This document shows, in pieces, positions 12,013 through 22,012 of a stretch of DNA of 64,000 nt. The stretch comes from Fonsecaea monophora. Lineage: Eukaryota > Ascomycota > Eurotiomycetes > Chaetothyriales > Herpotrichiellaceae. The translations under genes were made by a program, and so were the position numbers. The notes below the pieces were generated by a model. The model was given only the letters and a program-made list of their open reading frames with translations. It was not told the DNA's origin and ran no database searches. Each line of letters starts with the position of its first letter. Position 1 is the stretch's first letter. Where the stretch lies: contig NW_019173972.1 in assembly GCF_001642475.1 (NCBI RefSeq), forward strand, positions 124,001 to 188,000. The letters are read 5' to 3'.

Positions 12013-12759
12013 TCCCTTTCCCCTCTGGAAAAAAAAAACCCAAAAAAAACAACAACAACGAAAAAACAAAAAGCGTTATGAGGGAAAAGTGATGGAACAA
12101 AAAAGTATATACAAGGGGGTTGAAGAGATATAGCGTGCGAGGGCGGTAGGGAGGAGGGTGCTGGAAGGATTCAAGTCGAAGAACAGACGACAGCGGACAG
12201 CAGACAGATTGTTCCGAGGGCATACCGATCCCAACAACCCAGATACACAACATACATACATACAGACCCTAGCTAGGTACGTATAGCTAGTACTCAGTGG
12301 GGTATAGGTATATCGACATGGATATCGTGGAACAAGTATGAATCAATGAATCAATTCCCGGCTTGACTTCCCCCCCTTCCTCCCTTCCTCGCTCCGCCTA
12401 GCCCGTTACTAAGACGAGACGACGCAAATCTAGAGAGATGGTAGGGTCAAGGAAAAAGGACAAAGGACTACCTACGTAGGTACTATCACACCATCATCAT
12501 CATCCCTCCACTAAATCCGAGGCCATATCCAAAACTCCCCCCCCCAAAAACCGGTCCTGTTCCCAGAAACCAACGTAGTACCACAAAACCTTTTTTTCCT
12601 TTTCTAGAAAATCAGACAAACCCCGGGTCGGACATGCACGTAAGAAGTCAAGAAAACCCGAGCTCGACCCCAAGGCCCTCTCAAAGTCTTCCACGGCTTT
12701 CGGGAACCAAGAATCCGAGGACTCGAGAAACTCGAGAAACTCAAGGAGCCAAGATTTAT
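12013..12759. other. Convergent intergenic region
   Basis: Holds the 3' flanks of the carboxylesterase (plus) and the mucin-like gene (minus). It contains an A-rich run at about 12028-12072 and C/T-rich simple sequence around 12360-12400. No gene is supported. Confidence 0.4.
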
Positions 12760-15700
12760 TTAACAGCACGGCTTCGTCTGCCATGTCCAAGTGCCGACGC
12801 CATAAGTGGCCGGGTTGAACAGGGCGGCCGTGTAATTCATGACCTGGGAGACGTCAGACTTTGTCGTGTCCATGGTCATCTTGGCTCCGGGGAGGACGCA
12901 GTCCTGCCTGGCGGCGCAGTAGGTGAAGAACTGGGTGAAGCTGTCCGGGTTGCCCTGGCCGCCGACCGACTGCCGCAGGCCCTGGTCCTCGTTCTGGCCC
13001 GACGCGGCGCCCGAGAGGAAAAAGTAGGTGCTCCACACGCCGGGGACGCCCGTGTCGTAGGTCGTGACGGCGTGGAAGACGTTGTTGTCCTGGCCAAAGT
13101 GGCTGAAGAACCATTCGATCGAGACGCCGTACCGGCCCGTCGAGATGGTGTCCACCTGGTAGTATATCCCCTGCTGGGAGGCGCCGAGGATGTGCCCGTA
13201 CGTCCACAGCGGCGCCAGCGTGTACCCTGGCAGGTTGCCCGCGGGGAATGCGAAGGGCGCAGTGTCGCTGTTGCGCGAACCGGCGCTCCACTGGTTCTGT
13301 GTCGCGGCGGTGACGCCCAAGGGGGTGTTTGTGAACCAAAAGTTGGCCGTAACCCACAATTTGGCCTGGATTTGGTCAAAGATGCGCCACTGGATCCCGT
13401 ACTGGGACGAGAGGTCCAGAACGGTGGCGTGCGACGTGTCGGACCAGGTGTTGAAATACGTGTTGGTGCCGCCGGGGTAGTCGCGGTTTGTTTGCGAGTT
13501 TGCCGCGATCGGGCCCACGGGGAATGGAATGGGCCTTGCGAGGTACAGTTGTAGAGATTGAGGACTCGTGGTGCTCCCAACTGTCGTGGCAAGCCACCGG
13601 CCAGAATGGATCCCCGGTGTGTTGGTCATGTTGGTTGTGAGTTGGACCCCGTTGCTTACCCTCCCGAACAAGGTGCACAGGCCAGAACTGGCTGACCATG
13701 AAAAAGCAAAGCAGGGGGTACTCTGTCCTGCCGCTATGTCGCATTGATTTGCACAGCTGTTGTAGGTTGGCTGTGTCGTGGCTCCAAAGGGATTATTGCC
13801 CGGATTGGTATAATCGGCCTTGTACCGTGTTAGCACTCGATGAAGTGACTTGGGCCGGTCCTGGATGCACACTTACCGCGCATTCAATGTCGTAATAACG
13901 GCCTTGGACTGGGTTGACCGAGAGTTGCCCTCCTGAGGAACAGTTAGTTACTAATAAGGGACTAAGAATATGCATAGTCTCTACCTTCGTATCTCGACAT
14001 GAGGTTATTGTTACAAATGGGATCCTGAGGATATGCGAGTGGGAAGCTGGTGGAAGAGGCTTGAGAAAGATCGATTGTCGAAGACGTAGAAACCGAGCTA
14101 CTCGCTCGTGTCGAACTAGTTGTGGTCGACGCTCTCGATGTTCCCGCGCTCGATGAAGACGCGACGGCTGTGACAGACGTTGTTGCAGCCGAGCCACCAC
14201 AGACGAAACTCGGGTCATCATAATCAGTCATTTGCGGATACCCAGCATATAGCATCCGGGCACTGTTGAAAGTAGCGTTGCCTCGAGTAGCGCAGGTCAG
14301 GGTCGAGTAAGGGAAACAGTTGTTGGTCGACCCTTGGCTCACTTCTGTCACCATGAACGTCACCCCAAGACAACTGTTCGCCCGAAGTGCATTGGCATAC
14401 TGACACTGGTTGATGCAGTCAGTCAGATCGAACGTCAGAAGCGGTTGCGCCGTGGATCCTGTAAATGCTGTAGCGCATTCTATCTCGAAGTTGGCACTGT
14501 TGCCGAGGAAATTGTAGGAATAGCACGCAGGAGAATTTCCCGGACACGCTGACGCTGACTCGGTCGGGGCGGCCGAGCAAGTGGCAGGAACATACGACGT
14601 TGTAGATGCGGTGGTGGAGGACGATGCAGCAAGGGATGACGAGGGCGTGGAGGGCGTGGAGGGCGAGGATACTGGAGCCTGCGTTGTCGCACTCGTAGGC
14701 GTGAAGATTGGATCGTTGATCGAGGGATATCCTGCGTAAAGGAGACGAGCACTGTCGATATTCGGGTTGGACATCGTCCCAGTTATGCCAGACAGAAGAA
14801 GGCAGTTGGGTCCGCTCCCGCTCGATGAACCAAGATAGCTTACACCCACACATCCAAATGGCAGTGCCACGTTATAGTTTGTGCAGAAACCGACGCAGTT
14901 CTTGAGTGAAGTAGCCGTCGTCGAGTTGCCCGTCAGGATAGAACCCTGCAGTGCGGTTGCGCATTCGACCTCATAGCAGTAGCCATCGCTGTTAACATTT
15001 AGTGCTTGATGATTGTACGTGCATAGATTGGTCGTCGTGGGAGTTGCAGAGCAATAGGACACTGCAGTTGTGGATGCAAGAGTGACAGTGGTGCTTGCGC
15101 TGCTACTCGGCGAGGGAGCCACCGATGATGTGGTCGTAAGCGACACACTTGATCGTGAGGTTGACAGACTCGTCGTAGCCGGACTCGAAGTTCCGGGCTG
15201 CGAAGTTGATGGAGGACTGACACTTACAGAGATGGTTGATGAGGTGGGAGAACTTGAACCCGGTGAAGAGCTTGGAGGATTTACGCTGCTAGAAGGACTG
15301 AAAGAACTTCCTGGGGTGTTCGACGTGCTCGACGTGCTCAGCGTGCTGGACTGCTGTTGGCTGGTCGGTGTGGTGTTTGGTACGGACGAGCTGGCAGGGA
15401 TAGAACTGAGGCTCGTCTGGCTCGTCTGTTCCGCTTGGCTGCTTGTTCCTGCAACAGCTGATGATGTAGAGGACTGAATGACATCCGGGGTAGTGGTGGT
15501 GCTTGGGAGATCCTCTTGCGTACTAGAAGTAGGTTGAACGGATACAGAAGTGGTCGGATTGTCCGATGGAGCTGACGACGAACTTGTGAAGGTGGACACA
15601 CCAGTTGTCGTTATAGAGGTTGTCGAGATAACCGTCGACGGCTCGCTTGAACTTGTCGAGCTGCTGGAAACTCCCTCATCCGAAAAAACAATGTTGGGAG

Positions 15701-17071
15701 CATCGGGCTTGTTGACGACGATCGCAGCTTGTGAAAATGAATTGGCTCCCCTGCTCACAGTGCCAATGTCGAACTTGAGATGGCACGGATCCGTACTCGC
15801 AAGCTGAAATCTCCTTAGTCCACATAATAATCAGAGCAGGGCGAGAACTTACAATATCAAACTCGACCGCAACACACGGTCCCTGAGACCCAGGAGCAAA
15901 CGAGGTGCATGCATCAATGCACTCGGCGATATCAGATGCTGCGATTGCATCGAGATCGAAGCCAGGAAGGTCGGTATCACACAAAATCAGATAATCATTG
16001 TTGACGCTGCCGTCAAATGGTGAGCGGTCAAAGCAGTTTGGTGTCCCGGTCGTTGTCGGGGCTGGATATGCTGATAGTGTTGTCGAAGAAGTCACCGGAG
16101 TCGAGGAAGACTCATGGCTTGATGATGAGCTGGGCACACCGCTCGACGAGGGAGATGAGGTCGAAGTGCCTGAAGTAGAAGAAGACGAATCTGAAGCAGA
16201 GGCGGTAGTCGACACTGAACCGACACTGCCAGATGTTGACGCTGAACTGGCTGTTGAGGACAGTGTCGATGTTGATATGGTCGAAGTGCCGTCTGAGCTT
16301 GTCTCAGACACGGCGGTGGTCGGAGTACTGTCTGCACTTGACTGGGGCACGGACGTGGTCGAAGAACTGATTGTGCTTGTCTGGGACACGACTGTAGTCG
16401 AAGAGGTAGTTGATGGACTTGAATTTTCCGTAGGGACAACACCGATTTGTACAATAAGACAGTCTTGTGGCGGTACTGCGTTGAAGACCACGACAAGAGT
16501 TGAGCCAGAGACGCAGAAGATTGCCTGTCCACCAACGAATGCGTCGTTTGTCCAGACAAGGACGTCATTCTCTATTATGGAGAACAACGTGAAGATCCGA
16601 GGCAACCTCTTCATGAGCGGTGTCTCGGGTGACGCCGCGAATGGCTGCGATGAAACACCACCCGATGTTGACACATAGTTGCTCCCACTTATCAATTGCC
16701 CAGAGGGTGAGATAGCGAACGAGGCGGCTTGCCCTATGTCACTTGTGACTGTTCCATTGGCCGTCAGATATTCGGGGAAGCCACCCAAGGATAATGTGAG
16801 ATAGACTGGTTCACTGGGGGTAATCCTGGATTGCAATCAGTCTTGTCCGCGCCATAAACTGGAGCAGAACGTACGTCGGCGTCGCCGATGCGCTGCTCGT
16901 GGCGCTTGTGGTGCTTGTGGTGCTTGAGCTTCTTGAGCTGCTTGAGCTGCTTGAGCTCGTGTATGTCGCAGGACAATCGACGATCCCAATCGAGATGGTC
17001 GTGCCATAACCGGAGACAGGCAAGAAAAGACGCCACGCCACGGCGATGCCACACAGAACCCTCCAAGTCAT
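12760..17071 (-). CDS. Large Ser/Thr-rich surface or secreted protein with four PAN-like modules
   Basis: Five exons, listed 5' to 3' on the minus strand: 17071-16875, 16825-15853, 15803-13985, 13932-13877, 13818-12760. They give about 1367 residues with all phases consistent. MTWRVLCGIAVAWRLFLPVSG is a signal peptide. A Ser run follows, then a roughly 130-residue globular unit (about 68-200; ends ..GSTLVVVFNAVPPQDCLIV) resembling fungal DUF7908-type domains. Four Cys-rich PAN/apple-like modules lie at about 310-415, 635-750, 795-925 and 980-1090. Modules 2-4 share an (Y/F)x(V/I)ECA core, and modules 2 and 3 also share ARxLYAGYP. Mucin-like Ser/Thr linkers separate them. The last 270 residues are a Trp/Tyr-rich domain I do not recognise (YGVSIEWFFSHFGQ), ending KPCC. 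No GPI signal or transmembrane segment is seen. The likely role is cell surface or adhesion, by inference. An upstream hydrophobic frame near 17160 could supply another first exon. Confidence 0.75.
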
Positions 17072-18343
17072 CTCGTGCTTCTCCTTCCTTGCTGATCCTA
17101 TAACTTACCTCAGATACAAATACTAGTGTCGCGCTGAAGACGAAAAGCATTGAAAAGCGTCGTGAAGAATTGTAGAGGCCCGGTGGTCCGTGTGAGACGG
17201 ACAGCGCGACTGGAATGATCGACACGACCAGCTCGGAATGTCCAAAAAAGGCTTATTCGCGTCATATCATCTCCCTTCCCTTGCAAATGACTTTGCAGGT
17301 AGGCAGAACAACCCACCTCTCCCCTGGCTTGCTTACTGTGCTGAAGGCTGAACGACATCCTGAACCCGAGACGTTGGATCGAGAGCTGCACTCGTGCAAT
17401 GAATCAAGAGGGGGCGCCAAGTTGGCAACTCACGGAGGTATATGGGCTCGGTGTCTTGCGGATTCATCTCGCTGGATCCGAAAAAGGAACATTAGTAGGG
17501 CCGTGCCTTTCTGTGTTACCGTTGGTGCAGTGGTGGAAATGAAGACAAGGCTGTACCATAGATGGAGGAGAGACCTTACGTCTAAAGCGGCAGTAGTTAT
17601 ATTCTGTGCTTGGACAAAACTTGCCGCTGCTTTTGATGCCGTGGCCTCACGTGCTATACCGCAACATTGACTATGCCGGTATATTCAGGAACCGCGAGAG
17701 GAACATGGCAGCAGTAAGAATGACTTGGTCAGTCCCTCATGAGGATCCAGGCATCAATCCTGATCGTCAACAACAAAAGGCGGAACTTCGCTTCGTCAAA
17801 AATCTTCGTTATTTCCAGAATTCGTCACGGGCAAGTGGTGGATACAGTTACATAAAGTCTTGAGTATCTGAACATGTCGGATAGCTCGAGTCATCTTTTG
17901 CTCCAGCTAAATACCAGGCTGCTGGTATCTTAAATAAACACAGATTTCTTCTTCAAATACTGGTCCAGGACCTAAACAACGGCCAATGCCGACAGCAACC
18001 TAAAAAGTCCCAAACATCGTCTCCCAGTAACATCGCGTGGCTGACATATTTTCGGCTCGTCACTCAACCATAATCACATGAGTATAGAATCTCGTCGACT
18101 TTGAATGTAATACCATCCCTCAATACAATCAAACAACCAAACGCCACGGGCCGGTGTTTTGTATCTTGTTGCGTGCCAACCATACACATAAAGTCCAGCC
18201 ACCAGAATCCGAGTAGCATCTGCCAATACCATTGTTCGCTAAAAATCCAATAATTTCAAAAGAGATCCCAACACTCAAATGAAGACATGTCAAGAAAAGG
18301 TTCGCAAAACGGAAGCATTCAAGGGGATCCGGGGTTGCCGTCT
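17072..18343. other. Intergenic, no gene seen
   Basis: 5' flank of the mucin-like gene and 3' flank of the next minus-strand gene. A 151-codon plus-strand frame at 17215-17670 has no family features and is treated as chance. Confidence 0.35.
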
Positions 18344-20731
18344 TCAACCGTCACCCAGATCATTTCTCCAAGTGATCGCGCCGTCCTCGCCTGGCTTGGG
18401 CTTTCCATCTTCGTGAATAGGAGAGATTGTCATCGTCGAAGCATCTTCAGACGCCGACGTAGGCTCAGAAGAGTAGACCCACTTGACCGCTGCAGAGGTC
18501 GGTGGAGAAAGCACGGACGCTGTTCGTGGGCTGCTCCCGTGCGATGCCGATGGGATGATTCGGCTTAAACTAAGTCTCGGGCGGGATTTCCTGGCAGATC
18601 CGGTTCCGCCTAGGGCTCCAGATACAGGACCAGTGCCACTCACAATGCCAGAGCCCTCCAAGATGTCTGCCTCAGCTGCAGGAGAAAAGCCAAACGTCAC
18701 AGACTCTGTTCGAGGAGTTGCGAAACCCGACATGCGCGAGGTCATCGTCATGGTCCTCCCAGGATCAGCAGGTGAGTGCAGAATCGGATGACGAGACGTT
18801 GAAGAGAAAGTCGAGTCCGCATGTGTGAATACACTGTTCGCTGGCGAATAGATTCCGTCTGCAGGACGCTGCTTGGGACGGTTTGAGGGAAACAACCAGG
18901 TGTGGAAATTCGACCGGCGTGTCATGGGGTCTTTCTGGTTAGGAGTGACCAGAGACGGGGAGACTGCAAAATCCTTCTCGGATTCCGAGAGAATCGGTCG
19001 TTGATACCGGTTGATCCCCCCCACGCCTTGAATGAGACGCCCGGGTCGCCGTCTCACTAGTCCACGGATCTCACCCTCTCCCAAGTCGGGAGTTACAGCA
19101 TTTGGCCCCACGTCTCTCTTCATAGCTTCAACGAGCGTCCAGCTCGATCTGTAGATGCCGCCTGTCGTCTGTTCTCCGGGGATGCCATCCTGACGGCGGT
19201 TCAAGTAAGTGTATAGCCATAACGCATAGGTTCCAATTGCCCATAGCGCGAGCAGCAGTGACGTAATGAACAGAAAGAGGAACGAGAAGCCCCAGTTATG
19301 CCACCTCGAGTATCGGCAGGACGCATTGTCCAGAACATAGGAGAGCGGATAGGTTTCGTTATCGTACAACCAAAAGGTGAAGTCTGTCAGCTGTGAGACG
19401 GCATCCAATGCCCCAGGAGCTGGAGGGGACGACATCGAAAAGGTTGTCAGATATGTTGTTAACGTGGACAGAGCAACGGGCGAGTACGAGGTCGTGATGT
19501 TGAGCGTTGGAGCAGCAACCGTGTACTTATGCCCGTCAAGGGTAATGTTGCTTTCGGTGTGGTTGTCCGCGTTGAGGCCATACATGCTCACATACTGGAC
19601 AACATGCCAGAATGTTGTGCAGTTGGTAGGAACGTATTCCCAATTGACTTTGCCGTGGCTCAAGTTATCACTGTCACGCCGGCGGCTGCGAGTCTTGCCC
19701 GAGTATGGACTATCGCTTTGCTTGTAGTTGCCGCTATTGCCGTCGTCGTCGTCGTCATCGTCATCGTCATCGTCATCGTCGTCATCAAGAAATCCTTGCT
19801 TAACACAAGTATCGCCCACCGTTACATACATCGGCCCAGACATTCCAAGTCGTTCCGCGTCGTTAATCGCAAATTGGACCACCTGAAAGTTTGTCCACTG
19901 GATGGACTCGTTGTCATAGTCGGTCATAACTGCGCTGATATCGCTGCTATAACCGGACATGGCCGTGATTAGACTTGAGAAGCTGAGGACGAACAGAGAG
20001 CTCAGTATGATCCAAACCATGATCAACCTTGCTCGCCAACCTCGGTTCGTCATCAAGTCAACGGCCAACCGCCCTGTCCTAATCAGGCTTGGAGGCACGA
20101 AAGCCAAGGATTCGAAAGTGTTGTAGGAGACGGGGGCTTCGCGCATAGCCAAGGCCAAATATCGAGACGAGACCTGGAAAGTAACCACGGCCAGGAGAGC
20201 CTGTCCTCCGCGCCCAACGACAATGTCCCACACGATATCGATGAATTTTGCTGTTGAGAACGCCATTTTCCCCCAGGAGACGGTGATATAGAAGAACCCC
20301 GAAGGATCCCAAAGGCTAACAGATGGTTTGTCATAGGGTGTGAACTGTCCATTAAAGTTGCAGTGGGTGAAGGCATTTGATACCCAGTAATCGGCCTCAA
20401 AGGCATACCATTTTGGAACTTTGGTGACGAGGGCGAAGAAGATGATTGGAAGAGAGAAGGCGACTAATACAATGATGTGTTTGAGGAAAGAGAGGAACTT
20501 TGGGCGCCATGGCTGTGAAGGTGCAGCATTGATGTGACAGTGGTTGTAGTTGTTGCCAATTGTCGCGCTTTCAGACCCGCTGGTTGACTGCTCTTGCTCG
20601 CGCACGACATTAGACTGACTCTTTTGTACGCTCCATCTCCTTAAGTTGCTCCAAGATCTGGGAGCCGTATAGTGCGCTCCATGAGAAATTTCGGGGGCAC
20701 CATCCAAATGAGGTTGCGTCGGAGTGAACAT
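18344..20731 (-). CDS. Polytopic fungal membrane protein with poly-Asp run
   Basis: Single exon of 795 residues. The N-terminal 75 residues are polar and probably cytosolic. Hydrophobic spans are visible at about 80-105 (HIIVLVAFSLPIIFFALV), about 175, 235-262 (LIMVWIILSSLFVLSFSS) and 500-530 (FLFLFITSLLLALWAIGT). Between the third and last spans lies a long, probably extracytoplasmic loop with Cys residues and several N-x-S/T sites, and an uninterrupted run of about 15 Asp residues. The C-terminal 265 residues are Ser/Pro/Arg-rich. The architecture is seen in a group of uncharacterised ascomycete membrane proteins, but I cannot name a domain. The unbroken frame, the ATG context and the membrane pattern make it a real gene; function unknown. 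Confidence 0.8.
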   Translation of the reverse strand: MFTPTQPHLDGAPEISHGAHYTAPRSWSNLRRWSVQKSQSNVVREQEQSTSGSESATIGNNYNHCHINAAPSQPWRPKFLSFLKHIIVLVAFSLPIIFFALVTKVPKWYAFEADYWVSNAFTHCNFNGQFTPYDKPSVSLWDPSGFFYITVSWGKMAFSTAKFIDIVWDIVVGRGGQALLAVVTFQVSSRYLALAMREAPVSYNTFESLAFVPPSLIRTGRLAVDLMTNRGWRARLIMVWIILSSLFVLSFSSLITAMSGYSSDISAVMTDYDNESIQWTNFQVVQFAINDAERLGMSGPMYVTVGDTCVKQGFLDDDDDDDDDDDDDDDGNSGNYKQSDSPYSGKTRSRRRDSDNLSHGKVNWEYVPTNCTTFWHVVQYVSMYGLNADNHTESNITLDGHKYTVAAPTLNITTSYSPVALSTLTTYLTTFSMSSPPAPGALDAVSQLTDFTFWLYDNETYPLSYVLDNASCRYSRWHNWGFSFLFLFITSLLLALWAIGTYALWLYTYLNRRQDGIPGEQTTGGIYRSSWTLVEAMKRDVGPNAVTPDLGEGEIRGLVRRRPGRLIQGVGGINRYQRPILSESEKDFAVSPSLVTPNQKDPMTRRSNFHTWLFPSNRPKQRPADGIYSPANSVFTHADSTFSSTSRHPILHSPADPGRTMTMTSRMSGFATPRTESVTFGFSPAAEADILEGSGIVSGTGPVSGALGGTGSARKSRPRLSLSRIIPSASHGSSPRTASVLSPPTSAAVKWVYSSEPTSASEDASTMTISPIHEDGKPKPGEDGAITWRNDLGDG
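19741..19790. repeat. Trinucleotide (GTC/ATC)n microsatellite encoding poly-Asp
   Basis: About 15 consecutive GTC or ATC triplets, read on the minus strand as GAC/GAT, encode the Asp run of the membrane protein. The mix of two synonymous codons suggests the run is older than a pure, freshly expanded tract. Confidence 0.9.
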
Positions 20732-22012
20732 GCTATCTCACAGACTGGTGTTCGCGTGGTCCGTCACGGCCCAGCTGTTGCGCCTTCATTCCTGGACATT
20801 CAGAGGTTAGAGGAGAAGGGTTCGCGGCCGGGGTTTATAGCAGATAGACAACTTCAGAGGCCGCACATTCGGGGTCGAGTGTAGTAAGTCGACGGGGAAC
20901 AAGGCTGGAAGTGGTTTTTATGCGGAGGCGAAGGAAAATAAGACGTGATCAGACCAGTGGAAGACCACGGAGACTCTTAACCCCAAAGCGATGTTCAATA
21001 ATCACTCCGAGCAATCATATGCAGGGGCTTGCCGGGGTTGAAAATCCGGTGCTGAAGACCCGGAGGGGGTATGGAAGAGTTCCTGTACAGAAATTGAGTG
21101 ACAAAGTACGAACAGTATCGAGGCAAAGTGAAAAGAATTCTGTAAGCCGGGGTCGGAGCATACGAAGCTCCAACCAGAAGAGGCAGTTGGACAGCAGCCG
21201 AAGTGAGAGAGTCTCCTAAGACGGTTAGAAATGTTTATCACCAGGAAACATCATTTGCCAGCAAAGAAGCAGGTCTTGCCTGACTGCGTCGCAATCCGGG
21301 CATTTGCCGGTAAGATATTTTTGACCCCCTCGTGGTTGTGGTAGGCCAAATGCTTCCCTAGCCCTATGGCCCGCATCATCCACGGACATGGAGGTCGAAT
21401 AATGAGTCTGGATTGCCCTGGATTGTGGTGATCCAAGTCCGAAGGGTTCTGGACCTGCAACATGATTGAGTATTAAGGCCGTTGGAGACGGAGGGGAAAC
21501 TGCGGTGCACGATATAGAAAAGACATGGAGAGGAGCGTGAGAGGAGCGCAGGATGGTTGGTTGTGTTTGTTGCTTGTCGCAACATCCAACCCTGTAATGG
21601 GCGAATACGGCATCGGCGTTTACGTTTGACCGGCGCTGTGGTTATTTCTCCCACCTCTACAGGGTCAATATCAAATTCAATCAGTCTTGAACACCTGTTG
21701 AGCATACGAAGACATTGACACTTCGAGCTTGATCAGGCAGCCAACATCCCACAGCAAGTAGCAAGCAAGTATCATGCTATCCTGGTGCACTCGACCATCT
21801 ACCGGGTTACTCTGGCCTGTTTGCCATGCAAGTCATGCTGATGCTGATGCTGGTTCTCATGCTGATGCTCGAGTCCATGGCCAGATTCCTTTGCACTTCC
21901 AGGCGCCGCGCTATGGGGGTCGTCGAAACATACAATCGCAATCAAACTAAATCACATGCTGAAGTCAGATCATAACGTCTTTTCCCATGGACATCACACC
22001 AGATGCAGGTCT
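20732..22012. other. Intergenic, no gene seen
   Basis: 5' flank of the poly-Asp membrane protein and 3' flank of fcp1. Frames at 20911-21219 and 21376-21705 are short and featureless. A short CTGATG-rich simple sequence lies at about 21836-21872. Confidence 0.35.

Noticed and set aside
11443..12069. 208-codon minus-strand open frame under the carboxylesterase.
   Set aside because: Antisense shadow of a strongly supported exon; no independent features.
12634..13554. 306-codon plus-strand open frame.
   Set aside because: It is the antisense shadow of the GC-rich last exon of the mucin-like gene; no start context or domain, and rich in Val/Gly/Arg as antisense frames are.
17215..17670. 151-codon plus-strand frame as a possible gene.
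   Set aside because: No domain, signal peptide or splice partner, and composition like random sequence.
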